Part shown: positions 24,770 to 33,209 of the stretch, piece after piece | How the letters are laid out: every line of letters starts with the position of its first letter | Numbering within the stretch: position 1 is the stretch's first letter | DNA from: an uncultured Saprospiraceae bacterium | GTDB taxonomy: Bacteria > Bacteroidota > Bacteroidia > Chitinophagales > Saprospiraceae | DNA length: 45,516 nt | Reading direction: 5' to 3' | Assembly: GCA_937929835.1 (NCBI GenBank) | Contig: CALFUU010000087.1 | Coordinates: 1-45,516 of the forward strand | Program-made: the position numbers and the translations under genes | The notes under the pieces: model-generated | Databases searched by the model: none | What the model saw: only the letters and a program-made list of their open reading frames with translations | Told to the model about the DNA's origin: nothing

Positions 24770-25150
24770 CTAATTTTCTGGAAATTCGGCATTAATCCAA
24801 CAGGTAAACAAGGTCATATGATCTTCAGATAAATCCGTTGGTCCTGCTGCATTGTTAGGCGGCATACCAAGAACTGGGTCTTCTGTCCGGTTGATAACTC
24901 TATCCATTATACTGCCTCCAAAATGTATTTGCATACCACTATAAGAAGTGTAATCCCCCGGCACACTAGGTGTCGCACCATCGTGACATCCCGAGTAAGC
25001 ACAATTCACATCTACGATCTCCTGCATCGTTTCATCGTAAGTAGGAGGCGCATTCTCATCACAATCCACAGCAGTCGGAATAAAACTATCTCGAGTACAA
25101 GCAATAAAAACAAGAATAAGGACCCAGCCAAAAAACATTATCTTTTTCAT
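24770..25150 (-). CDS. Cytochrome c-like lipoprotein with CX4CH haem motif
   Basis: The 126-aa protein has a lipoprotein signal (lipobox FIAC, Cys18). Its haem site is CAYSGCH (residues 50-56), that is CX4CH rather than CX2CH, in the context EIVDVNCAYSGCHDG. This fits the haem-binding domains of the Planctomycete/Bacteroidetes cytochrome type. A Met in LGMPPNN (about 96) is the likely sixth ligand. It would be tethered in the periplasm. It is the first gene of the cassette that continues with DUF5777 and the diheme cytochrome, so it probably shares their electron path. Confidence 0.85.
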   Translation of the reverse strand: MKKIMFFGWVLILVFIACTRDSFIPTAVDCDENAPPTYDETMQEIVDVNCAYSGCHDGATPSVPGDYTSYSGMQIHFGGSIMDRVINRTEDPVLGMPPNNAAGPTDLSEDHMTLFTCWINAEFPEN

Positions 25151-25461
25151 AATCGTCCAGATTTAACTTACCAAAGCCAGTTGTTAAGGAAACCCGCAAT
25201 ATTCCTTAAGTCTCCTAGCAAGAAAATAAGCTGGCATTTAGAATGACAAGTTTACCTCTTTTTGACGTATAATGAAAACAACTTATGCAATGGATAATGG
25301 ATTAGCGGTATACAAAGGCTTGATAATGAGGGCTTTTGCCGTAATAGCACTACCAAAAACGAAAAAATCAAGCTATAAATGAATCCTAATAGCCCCTATT
25401 GTTGTTAGAGCCATAGTAAGCAGTAGATTGCTTAATTTTGACCTCACATTAAAGAAATAAT
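25151..25461. other. Divergent intergenic region, cytochrome cassette / bacilliredoxin
   Basis: The 311-bp region should hold the promoters of both flanking transcripts. A -7-like TAATTTTG faces the bacilliredoxin gene. A 36-codon ORF on the plus strand (25272-25382, opening MKTTYAMDNGLAVYKG) has no recognisable family, and I do not call it a gene. No RNA gene or repeat was seen. Confidence 0.45.
25433..25440 (+). promoter_or_regulatory. Possible -7 element for the bacilliredoxin gene
   Basis: TAATTTTG fits TAnnTTTG and lies 21 bp before the ATG at 25462. There is no good -33 TTTG at the usual spacing. Confidence 0.4.
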
Positions 25462-25887
25462 ATGTACCCTATAGAACTTGTTATACCAATGGCCAAAGAC
25501 TTGACAGACTTTGGATTTGAAGGACTGTCTACAGCTCAAGAAGTGGATAGTGCCTTAGGATCAAAGGAAGGCACAGTGCTGATGGTAGTCAATTCTGTGT
25601 GTGGCTGTGCGGCAGGTAATGCAAGACCAGCTGCTAAGTTTGCGCTTCAGAATGCTGCAAAGCCAACTAAGGCGGTAACTGTATTTGCAGGCGTACATAA
25701 AGAGGCTGTGGAGAAAGCAAGGGAATATCTGTTGCCCTACCCTCCTTCCTCTCCTGCCATTGCCCTGTTTAAGGACGGACAATTGGTCCATATGATAGAG
25801 AGACATCATATAGAAGGCCGTTCAGCTCAGATGATTGCTGATAATCTAATAGAAGCAATGAATACACACTGTGCAGTGAGTGCCTAG
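25462..25887 (+). CDS. BrxA/BrxB family bacilliredoxin
   Basis: The 141-aa cytoplasmic protein matches the YphP/YqiW (BrxA/BrxB) family along its full length. MYPIELVIPMAKDLTDFGFE opens it, VNSVCGCAAGNARPA holds the CGC active site (Cys47, Cys49), and FAGVHKEAVEKAREY and PPSSPAIALFKDGQLVHMIE complete the thioredoxin-like fold. In Firmicutes these proteins remove bacillithiol from proteins; many Bacteroidetes also encode bacillithiol synthesis genes, none of which lie here. The gene stands alone. Confidence 0.95.
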   Translation: MYPIELVIPMAKDLTDFGFEGLSTAQEVDSALGSKEGTVLMVVNSVCGCAAGNARPAAKFALQNAAKPTKAVTVFAGVHKEAVEKAREYLLPYPPSSPAIALFKDGQLVHMIERHHIEGRSAQMIADNLIEAMNTHCAVSA

Positions 25888-26610
25888 TAGCTCTTACGCT
25901 AAAGTATTTCTTCCCATTCTGGCTTTGTTACCTCAGTCCAATCCCTCGTGATTGTTTGTACCTACATTTGACGTGGAAGAGGTCCAATTCCGATAGTTTG
26001 TAACTTCGATTGCGATAGCTTCAGTCTTGATGATGTCAGGCTAGATCCATATCTATATTGGACAGAACTGTAGAAGTTTTTTGTTTCTGTGGGTTAGATT
26101 CGTTGGTAGTGCGAGTTTATGGATGATGCCAGTGGAACCAATGTGAAACCAATTGTCCACAAGAACTATCTCGTAACGTCACAAGGATCGTCTTTATGTT
26201 TCAGACTTGTACGACCGACCTTAAAGCCAACAATTTTCAGTCCACGGTATGACTCGTCTAGTGCTAGAATAAGGTTCTATCGACAGGCACTCTGAGGAGC
26301 AAGGCGTCGTCATTATTAATCGACTTCTTTATTCCTAAGGGTAAGCCAATCCCCAAAACAAGACGCTTACTCCTCCCATAAACTTGATGGACGCATCACT
26401 TTCATCAGCAATAAACATCCATCCATACGGTAGTCGTAACAAAGCCGCTTACACCAGTATTAATAGGAAAGTTGTGACCTGACTTCAAGATACTTTGACA
26501 ATTTACTTTAGATCCTTTTGTAAAAAAAAGACCCCAGCAGACAAGCTACTGGGATCCATCAGTTATGAAAAAACTATTAAACCTACTGGTAGGTTATAGA
26601 TTTATATTTC
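25888..26610. other. 723-bp gene-free stretch
   Basis: No frame in this stretch stays open for 60 codons apart from chance runs, which is unusual for such a gene-dense window. Two short minus-strand runs look somewhat protein-like (ending LFWGLAYP and LLLRVPVDRTLF, around 26270-26440, in different frames) and could be pieces of a decayed gene, but nothing supports a family. The right end holds the OmpA gene terminator. I see no tRNA, IS end or direct repeat. Confidence 0.4.
26522..26556 (-). terminator. Intrinsic terminator after the OmpA/TSP3 gene
   Basis: On the minus strand GATCCCAGTAG pairs with CTGCTGGGGTC across a 5-nt loop, then eight T. It lies about 55 bp after the stop. Confidence 0.88.
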
Positions 26611-28251
26611 TTATCTCTTAGTAGAGGTATCATTTACAATAACTCTCTTAGTAGTACTAGCACAAACTTGTACTCTTCTGTTCAACTCTCTACCTTCCTT
26701 AGTTAAGTTATCTGCTACTGGATTCGTCTCACCATATCCTTCGTGTGTGATTCTATCCATACTGATACCAGCTGCAACTAAGCTATCTGCTACCTTCTTA
26801 GCTCTTCTCTTAGACAATCTAAGGTTAGCAGCTTCAGCTCCTTGGCTATCTGTGTAACCTGATACATTGAAGAATGCCTCTGGGTACTGTCTAGCAAATG
26901 CTGCTATATCTGAGATCGACTGGTCGTAAGACTCAGACTGAGATGATCCTGAACCAAAGCTAATTGGTGCAGCACAATATCTATTAATAGTCTCAGCTCT
27001 TGTAGGCTTTCTGACTGCTGGGCAACCATCCTTTTCTGGAACACCTGCCTCTGTAGGACACTTATCATCCTTATCTGCAATACCGTCACCGTCACTATCA
27101 GGGCAACCCATAACTGTACCAGCAACATCTGGACAAGCATCATCCTTATCGATAACACCATCACCATCTGTATCTGGGCAACCTCCTACAGTACCTGGAG
27201 TGTTAGGGCAAGGATCGTTATCATCGTCAAATCCGTCACCATCAGAATCTGGAATAGGGCATCCGTCATACTTACTGACACCTGACTCTTGTGGACACTT
27301 ATCTACGTTATCACCGATACCGTCACCATCAGAATCTGGGCATCCATTGTATCTAGCTTCTCCAGCTACCTCAGGACAAGCATCTTCTTTATCAATGATC
27401 TTGTCACCGTCAGAATCTGGACAACCGTTGAACTCTGCTGTACCTGCAACCTGAGGACAAGCATCATCTTTATCTATAATTGTATCTCCATCAGAATCTG
27501 GACATCCAGCATATTCCTTAAGACCTGGCGTATCAGGGCAAGCATCTTTCTTATCTGCTACTCCATCACCATCTGCATCTTGCTTTCCTAGAGAAAAAGC
27601 CAAACCTAACTCGTGTAATAGATAGTTATCATTGCCATCTGTCACCTCGTTAGCTGGGAAGTTACCATTTGCTACATTAGGAGAATCTTCATAAATACCA
27701 TCATACTGATCATCGAATCCGATTCCGTATTGTGAATGCCAGAATAAACCGAAGTTATCTGTGAAGTTATATCTCAAACCGAGACCTAATGGTATGTGGA
27801 GACCCGAAGCATCTTCACCTCTTGCATCATTAGTACCAGGTTGTGTTCCGTCACCTAAGACATTGCTATAATTGATGAAACCTATTGCTCCTGAGAGGAA
27901 TGGATTAAACTTCTCACCCTTAAGAAACTTCCAGTGTAAGCCTAAGTTAGCTTGGAACACATCAGATAGAAACTCGTGAAATTGTGTGTTGTCTACGGTT
28001 TCATCTATACCGTGTCTTCCTGAGGATCCCGCAAGAAATACATCAAAAGATGGAGAGAGATAATACCCTAATCTACCACCTACGTGACCTTGGAAAGGTG
28101 TACCAAATAGGAGGTTAGATCCTATATCACCGCTATACTCCATTTTACCCCCACTAATCATAATACCAAACTTGCTATCCGCAGTCTGCGAAGTCATAGT
28201 GAAACTAAATGCAAGCATCAGCATCATAAATGAGAACAATTGCTTTTTCAT
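26611..28251 (-). CDS. OmpA family protein with thrombospondin type 3 repeats
   Basis: The 546-aa protein has a signal peptide (1-21), an N-terminal eight-stranded-type barrel (about 25-225), and then an array of thrombospondin type 3 calcium-binding repeats (about 226-410) with units such as DSDGDGIGDNVDKCP and DTDGDGVIDKDDACP, each ending in a Cys-Pro and a GCPD. The C-terminal OmpA domain (about 430-535) carries GYTDSQGAEAANLRLSKRRA and MDRITHEGYGETNPV, which bind peptidoglycan. It should tether the outer membrane to the wall. Codon use is highly regular, which suggests strong expression as a major envelope protein. Its transcript ends at a strong terminator, and the 325-bp upstream region should hold a long leader or regulated promoter. 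Confidence 0.95.
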   Translation of the reverse strand: MKKQLFSFMMLMLAFSFTMTSQTADSKFGIMISGGKMEYSGDIGSNLLFGTPFQGHVGGRLGYYLSPSFDVFLAGSSGRHGIDETVDNTQFHEFLSDVFQANLGLHWKFLKGEKFNPFLSGAIGFINYSNVLGDGTQPGTNDARGEDASGLHIPLGLGLRYNFTDNFGLFWHSQYGIGFDDQYDGIYEDSPNVANGNFPANEVTDGNDNYLLHELGLAFSLGKQDADGDGVADKKDACPDTPGLKEYAGCPDSDGDTIIDKDDACPQVAGTAEFNGCPDSDGDKIIDKEDACPEVAGEARYNGCPDSDGDGIGDNVDKCPQESGVSKYDGCPIPDSDGDGFDDDNDPCPNTPGTVGGCPDTDGDGVIDKDDACPDVAGTVMGCPDSDGDGIADKDDKCPTEAGVPEKDGCPAVRKPTRAETINRYCAAPISFGSGSSQSESYDQSISDIAAFARQYPEAFFNVSGYTDSQGAEAANLRLSKRRAKKVADSLVAAGISMDRITHEGYGETNPVADNLTKEGRELNRRVQVCASTTKRVIVNDTSTKR

Positions 28252-28576
28252 GTTTATCTAAACTTTAGTTTTTACCTTAAATGATGCTAAAATAGGAAAA
28301 TAACCAATTTTAAAATAGTTAAATCATCACATTAATTATTATAGTTATACATAAGCTATTGCAATGCAACTGATTAGATGCGATTTAAATTAATAATGTG
28401 TTGATAGGTTTTCTAATATCCTTAAAAAACATAAAGTAGGCATGCTATAGCTCAAGTGTCTAAGGTAAGTAACCTTTGAGTGAGATGTGCCGTGTCTATA
28501 TCTGACGAGACTTAAGGCAATATTCAAACTAATTGTGTCCTTGATATAAGAATTGGACGACACAACTAAAGGCGTG
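28252..28576. other. Intergenic region upstream of the OmpA/TSP3 gene
   Basis: The 325-bp AT-rich stretch is followed on the minus strand by the OmpA gene and must carry its promoter and leader; I find no clean TAnnTTTG. The right end holds a weak hairpin after the DUF2807 gene. No ORF of interest was seen. Confidence 0.45.
28533..28565 (-). terminator. Weak hairpin after the DUF2807 gene
   Basis: TTGTGTC pairs with GACACAA across a 19-nt loop, 11 bp after the DUF2807 stop on the minus strand. The downstream tract is only TAGTTTG, so termination would be inefficient. Confidence 0.35.
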
Positions 28577-29242
28577 CTAATTATTATCTATAAGCTCGCC
28601 ATTTCCAGTTATTGTAGTGCTAAGACTACTTGGATTTCCAGTATAATAGACATCACCATTACCCGAAATAGCCACATCCAATGTACCTTCTACAGTTACA
28701 TAAATATCGCCGTTACCAGAATTTCCAACGTTGGCTTCTAGAGTGATTTTATGACCTATGGTAACATCCCCGTTGCTGGAACTAATGATAGTTAAAGAGG
28801 CCACCTCATCTCCTTGAAAATCTATATCACCATTGCCAGAATTGATTATCTCGACATTGGATAAATCTGGAGTTCCGCGTATATCGCCGTTTCCGCTATT
28901 GATGACCTGGGTCAACTCACCGGAAGTAACTTCTGCAGTTGCCTCTTGGTTGGTGGAAACACAATCTAGATTATCGCCAATGGTCAAAATTGCATCACTA
29001 AAATCAAACTGTATCTCATCGATGATGTTATCCTCGGCTGTCACACTTATGGCCTGCTGCGTATTGGCTCCTATTGATATATCAACAAAAGAAGAATTCG
29101 AAATTGCAGTAAAACTCTGGACGTCTACATCCCTAGTAACAACTTCTCCAGAACCTCTTGTGCATTGGTCATCATCTTGGCATGCAACAATAAACAACCC
29201 GATAAATAAAAGGCACGCAGAAAATATTCTGGATATATCCAT
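28577..29242 (-). CDS. DUF2807 (GIN domain) lipoprotein
   Basis: The 221-aa protein has a lipoprotein signal (lipobox IVAC, Cys21). The mature part is a right-handed beta-helix-like DUF2807 domain. It opens with SGEVVTRDVDVQSFTAISNS, then shows regular turns with the repeated motif SGNGDI or SSNGDV about every 20 residues (NSGNGDIRG, NSGNGDIDF, SSSNGDVTI, NSGNGDIYV, ISGNGDVYY). Such proteins are abundant in Bacteroidetes envelopes, with adhesin-like or unknown roles. It follows the decarboxylase-like gene by 15 bp and is probably cotranscribed, though the functions appear unrelated. Confidence 0.9.
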   Translation of the reverse strand: MDISRIFSACLLFIGLFIVACQDDDQCTRGSGEVVTRDVDVQSFTAISNSSFVDISIGANTQQAISVTAEDNIIDEIQFDFSDAILTIGDNLDCVSTNQEATAEVTSGELTQVINSGNGDIRGTPDLSNVEIINSGNGDIDFQGDEVASLTIISSSNGDVTIGHKITLEANVGNSGNGDIYVTVEGTLDVAISGNGDVYYTGNPSSLSTTITGNGELIDNN

Positions 29243-29257
29243 AATCTAATAATTGAA

Positions 29258-30019
29258 CTAAACTACGTCTAAAAATACAGAACCCAAACCATCAGCGTGG
29301 GCAGAAATAGATTGACCTTTTATTATATGAGCAGCAGAAGTAGCCGCTCCAGCTAGTACAATATCACCAGCTCGCATCACCACATCATTCTGTAGAGCCA
29401 ATCGAGTTGACGCCACAAATGATGCCCAAGGGTTATCTAGAATGGCATTAGAATTACCTGATCCCATGATCACATCATCAAACACCATCGACATTAAGAT
29501 ACCCTCGACATTTTGTGTGACAGGCATCCATTCTCCAAGAGAAAACGCCGAAGAAGAACAATTATCCGCCACAACATCCTCCAATGAGAACTTAAAGTTT
29601 TGATATCTAGAGTCAATTATTTCTATGGCTACAGCAACGTGCGAGACGTAATCCTTAGCATTATGTAGTGTAAGTTCTGAATTGATATCTTTTGACACCT
29701 TAAAGGCAATTTCTGGTTCTGCTCTAGGATGTATAAATTTATCTAGAGGAAGCTCTTTGTGGGATTCATAAAACATCGCATCTGTAAGTCGACCCCAGAT
29801 GAGATCATGTACGCCCATTTGCTCCATCTTGGCCTTACTCGTAAAGCCCATCTTATAACCTATGAGAGTCTCACCTCTATCGATTCTCTTTTGAATGGAG
29901 AGTTTTTGTATGTCGTAAGCTGCCTTGAGATCGAAGGCATGAGAGAGAGAGAATTGCTCTGTGGGGCTTGCCGTATGGGCAGCAGCATCGAGCAGCTGTG
30001 CGATAGCGTCGTTAGTCAT
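29258..30019 (-). CDS. 2-keto-4-pentenoate hydratase/4-oxalocrotonate decarboxylase family enzyme
   Basis: The 253-aa protein belongs to the fumarylacetoacetate hydrolase-fold hydratase/decarboxylase group of meta-cleavage pathways. Seen are GYKMGFTSKAKMEQMG (opening of the active site), PRAEPEIAFKVSKD with the metal-binding Glu pair, AIEIIDSRYQNFKF, then DVVADNCSSSAFSLGEW and GLGSVFLDVV at the end. The IIDSRYxxFKF...DVVADNxSS pattern is closer to 4-oxalocrotonate decarboxylase (2-oxo-3-hexenedioate decarboxylase) than to hydratase. In Bacteroidetes this enzyme serves catechol or 2-aminomuconate (tryptophan/kynurenine) breakdown. No other enzyme of those routes is certain here. It begins a short transcript with its own -7 element. 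Confidence 0.85.
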   Translation of the reverse strand: MTNDAIAQLLDAAAHTASPTEQFSLSHAFDLKAAYDIQKLSIQKRIDRGETLIGYKMGFTSKAKMEQMGVHDLIWGRLTDAMFYESHKELPLDKFIHPRAEPEIAFKVSKDINSELTLHNAKDYVSHVAVAIEIIDSRYQNFKFSLEDVVADNCSSSAFSLGEWMPVTQNVEGILMSMVFDDVIMGSGNSNAILDNPWASFVASTRLALQNDVVMRAGDIVLAGAATSAAHIIKGQSISAHADGLGSVFLDVV

Positions 30020-30043
30020 AGATAGGTGAAATTAATGTCTGGA

Positions 30044-30051
30044 CAAATATA
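30044..30051 (-). promoter_or_regulatory. Possible -7 element for the decarboxylase-like gene
   Basis: TATATTTG on the minus strand fits TAnnTTTG and lies 24 bp before the ATG at 30019. It sits in a 174-bp gap after the semialdehyde dehydrogenase gene, supporting a separate transcript. Confidence 0.45.
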
Positions 30052-30193
30052 TCAAAATAGACCAGAGTCACTAGCGCACTTTTTTGCTAATTACATAGTA
30101 TGTCCTCTACCACCTCCTGCAGACAATTGTATTTACATAAAACTTAACTCGAAGTAAATGTTTGTAATCAGCTCTACTGCAATTAACAGCTAT

Positions 30194-31651
30194 CTATTTG
30201 ACACCACCCCAACACAAATATTTGATCTCTACATAATCATCAATGCCATATTTGGAACCTTCTCTGCCAAAACCACTTTCCTTAATACCCCCAAAAGGCG
30301 CGACAGCGGTAGAGATCATTCCTGTATTAATACCCACCATACCATATTCTAAGGCTTCGGCAACTCTCCAGATACGGGCATAATCTCTTCCATAAAAATA
30401 AGAAGCCAATCCATAGTTGGTATCGTTAGCTAGTGCGATCACATCTTCTTCTGTTTCAAACTTAAAAACTGGAGCAATAGGTCCAAAAATCTCTTCACTA
30501 AAAACAGACATCTCTACACGTGCATCAATAATTACAGTCGGCTCATAGACGAGTCCTTCTGATGCACCATGTCTCTGGCCACCTGTAAGTACTTTGCCTC
30601 CTTTGTTTTTGGCATCAGCGACGACTTCTTCTACAAACTGAACTGCCTTCTCCTCTACCATCGGACCGACTACTACTCCCTCATCTAGGCCATTTCCAAC
30701 TTTTTGTTTTTGTACAGCTGCAGCAAACTTTTCTGTAAATGCATCATAGATCCCTGATTGCACAAATATTCTATTAGCACAAATGCAAGTCTGTCCTGCA
30801 TTGCGATACTTAGCCGCAACTGCCCCCGACACGGCCTCTTCCAAGTCAGCATCATCAAAGACAATAAATGGTGCATTCCCACCTAACTCTAAGGATAGAC
30901 GCTTAACTGTATCTGCACATTGGCGCATAAGAAGTTTACCAATTTTTGTAGATCCTGTAAAGGAGAGCTTTCTAACAATTTTACTCTCAGTCATCACACT
31001 ACCTATCTCGGGAGCATTATTACTTGTCACAATATTTAGTACACCAGCTGGGAAGCCTGCCTCCTGTGCGAGCTGCGCAAGAGCGAGAGCAGATAGAGGT
31101 GTCAATTCTGCAGGCTTAATGACAACAGTACATCCCGATGCCAATGCCGGTGCAACTTTACGGGTTATCATAGCACTCGGAAAATTCCAAGGCGTAATCG
31201 CAGCTACAACGCCAATCGGTTGCTTAATCGTTACGATCCGCTTATCGGAAGCGTGGCCTGGAATAGTATCTCCATAGATACGCTTAGCCTCTTCAGCAAA
31301 CCACTCTACAAATGAAGCGCCATATCTTATTTCGCCTTTGGCTTCAGCGACTGGCTTTCCTTGTTCTGTTGTTAAGAGTCGAGCAAGATCATCAGCATGT
31401 TCCAGTTGTAGCTCATACCACTTTCTGAGTATGCGTGAGCGCTTTCCAGCTGTATATTTGCTCCATACCTTAAAGCCTTCCGCAGCTGCTTGTATAGCTT
31501 GCTCTGCTTGCTGAGGTGTGCAATCCGCTACCTCTGCGATCACGGAACCATCATAAGGATTCGTTACCTCAAAAGTACCACTATCACCATCTACAAAGAC
31601 ACCATTGATGTAGGCTTGGGTCTGGAATAATTTCGGATAATTGAGTTGCAT
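30194..31651 (-). CDS. gabD: NAD(P)-dependent succinate-semialdehyde dehydrogenase-type aldehyde dehydrogenase
   Basis: The 485-aa aldehyde dehydrogenase has all catalytic landmarks: ITPWNFPSAM with Asn156, FTGSTKIGK (231-239), SLELGGNAPFIVFDDADL with Glu255, and NAGQTCICANR with the nucleophile Cys289. The neighbouring Cys291 is the redox pair typical of succinate-semialdehyde dehydrogenases. The ending GGIKESGFGREGSKYGIDDY followed by VEIKYLC is the GabD signature. It oxidises succinate semialdehyde or a related short aldehyde in the cytoplasm. In this neighbourhood it could also oxidise an aldehyde from the TPP enzyme. It follows the P-loop gene by 15 bp. Confidence 0.93.
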   Translation of the reverse strand: MQLNYPKLFQTQAYINGVFVDGDSGTFEVTNPYDGSVIAEVADCTPQQAEQAIQAAAEGFKVWSKYTAGKRSRILRKWYELQLEHADDLARLLTTEQGKPVAEAKGEIRYGASFVEWFAEEAKRIYGDTIPGHASDKRIVTIKQPIGVVAAITPWNFPSAMITRKVAPALASGCTVVIKPAELTPLSALALAQLAQEAGFPAGVLNIVTSNNAPEIGSVMTESKIVRKLSFTGSTKIGKLLMRQCADTVKRLSLELGGNAPFIVFDDADLEEAVSGAVAAKYRNAGQTCICANRIFVQSGIYDAFTEKFAAAVQKQKVGNGLDEGVVVGPMVEEKAVQFVEEVVADAKNKGGKVLTGGQRHGASEGLVYEPTVIIDARVEMSVFSEEIFGPIAPVFKFETEEDVIALANDTNYGLASYFYGRDYARIWRVAEALEYGMVGINTGMISTAVAPFGGIKESGFGREGSKYGIDDYVEIKYLCWGGVK

Positions 31652-31666
31652 TTTCTGTAATCTTAG

Positions 31667-32539
31667 TTAAAGTAAAAATTGATTCTTATACCAATTGCTG
31701 ACGATCTTATCAATGGTAGCTTCAGTGTAGCTTTCGCGTATCATCTGCCCATAATGATCTGCTGTCTCTGTATCAGCTTTTATCGATTCCTGACTATGAA
31801 GCGCATCTTCATCTTCATCAGGAACGTCAAATATTTCGTCAATAAAGAGTGGAATAAAGTTTCTATGTTGAAGAATTCTTTTAAATACAAATTCGTAGAT
31901 AGAACTATCATAAGGAGGTTGACCAGAAAGATCTATATCCTTACCAAATTCGTTGGCGATCTCACAAGTCAACTTCCATAACATCAACATCACTGAAGGC
32001 TTAGCCCCTAACCAGACTTGAGCATCTTCCTTTACTTGACGTCTGCGTTCTGATTCAATCTTGGCCCGAACCGCATTAGATGGAATCGGCATCACAACGG
32101 CCACCTCTTCTGATGCCAGATATCGCTCTAAATCTTTATCGTCTGTTGGTTTTATTAACTCTACAAATCTATGCCCCACTAAAGGTGCCTCGATCAACAA
32201 GAGGCGATCACTATCCCAATGTTGCTCGATCCATAAAGACACTTCATCCATCAACCACTTACCAGCTATCAGTTTGAATCCATTATGGACAGTTCCGTCT
32301 TGTATCGGAAAATGTTTATTGATAAAATCTGTCTCAAAGGATTTCCTAGCCACATCCCATTGTATCAAGTCCACAGTCCTACCATAGCTCTTGGCAATCA
32401 ACTGAAACTCTCTAACATAAAGGCTCTTGCCAACTCCTGGCAAGCCAGAAAAAACAACTATCTGCTTGTGGGCAGCCAACTCATCCAATTGCTTAAACAC
32501 TGGACTACTGGTCGGTATTATATTATGCAGTAACTCCAT
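31667..32539 (-). CDS. P-loop NTPase/kinase-like protein of unknown function
   Basis: The 290-aa protein has a Walker A motif GLPGVGKS (32-39) after a short beta strand (QIVVFS), as in small-molecule or nucleic acid kinases, zeta-toxin-like and adenylylsulfate kinase-like folds. LIQWDVARKSFETDF could be the substrate-binding Asp region, and RLLLIEAPLVGHRF resembles a Walker B strand with an acidic residue. SNAVRAKIESERRRQ is an Arg-rich lid-like helix. The last 30 or so residues are acidic, then amphipathic. There is no membrane segment. I cannot name the substrate. It lies 2 bp after the YfcE-like phosphodiesterase gene and 15 bp before gabD, so all three are cotranscribed. Confidence 0.65.
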   Translation of the reverse strand: MELLHNIIPTSSPVFKQLDELAAHKQIVVFSGLPGVGKSLYVREFQLIAKSYGRTVDLIQWDVARKSFETDFINKHFPIQDGTVHNGFKLIAGKWLMDEVSLWIEQHWDSDRLLLIEAPLVGHRFVELIKPTDDKDLERYLASEEVAVVMPIPSNAVRAKIESERRRQVKEDAQVWLGAKPSVMLMLWKLTCEIANEFGKDIDLSGQPPYDSSIYEFVFKRILQHRNFIPLFIDEIFDVPDEDEDALHSQESIKADTETADHYGQMIRESYTEATIDKIVSNWYKNQFLL

Positions 32540-32541
32540 AC

Positions 32542-33138
32542 TTATAAATGATTAAATGAATCCTTGGATCTGAATCCCAAGCGCTCCATATTATCTCTAA
32601 AATAATTATCTACATACGCTGACTTAAGGCTAATGATATTATCCAGTTCTATTAACTCAGCGACGTTATCCTCCGTATTATAGATCGCCATTGTTGCCAG
32701 ACCTGTTTTCTGAGCACATAACTCTCCAGGGTTAACGACGATACACTCTCCTATTTTATCTTCACTTACCTTATGATTATGTCCAAAGAACACCGCATCA
32801 AACCGACCCGACTCAGCCATCGGCATCGCTAAGTCATCATAGTGAGAGATAAATAATTTTCTTCCATCCAATTCTAGAAAATCGTACGTATTAAGACTGA
32901 CCGTGAGTTGGCTACCCTCTCTGTAGGAGGCCTTGACGATATCGACTTTCTCCCCATCATTATTCCCCCATATCATATAAGTTGGTATATGATGATGAAC
33001 CAAAATTTTTGCGATACCTGCATTCATCAGATCACCTAGACAGATTATTTGCTGTACTCCACGCTTTTCCATTTCTTCCAAAGACCTGATGAGGTTATGA
33101 AAGTTTTCATGGATGTCCGATATGATGGCTATTCTCAT
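32542..33138 (-). CDS. YfcE/MJ0936-type metallophosphoesterase
   Basis: The 198-aa calcineurin-like phosphoesterase carries the dimetal site complete: SDIHEN (Asp8, His10), LGDLMNAG (Asp36), GNNDG (Asn60-Asp61), His99 in ISHYDD, and GHNH (119-122). This is the YfcE/MJ0936 layout. These enzymes hydrolyse phosphodiesters such as bis-pNPP in vitro; physiological substrates are uncertain. It is cytoplasmic. It is the first gene of a tight group with the P-loop protein (2 bp away) and gabD. Upstream lies the heptamer repeat array, which separates it from the TPP enzyme gene. Confidence 0.9.
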   Translation of the reverse strand: MRIAIISDIHENFHNLIRSLEEMEKRGVQQIICLGDLMNAGIAKILVHHHIPTYMIWGNNDGEKVDIVKASYREGSQLTVSLNTYDFLELDGRKLFISHYDDLAMPMAESGRFDAVFFGHNHKVSEDKIGECIVVNPGELCAQKTGLATMAIYNTEDNVAELIELDNIISLKSAYVDNYFRDNMERLGFRSKDSFNHL

Positions 33139-33209
33139 TTAAGAAAAAAATATTTTATATTTTGTTTGTAAAGTCTATTGTTATCCTCTGGCGATGCATT
33201 CTTCCTCTT

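Noticed and set aside
25272-25382. 36-codon ORF upstream of the bacilliredoxin gene
   Set aside because: No recognisable family, no ribosome site of note, and runs of this length are expected by chance.
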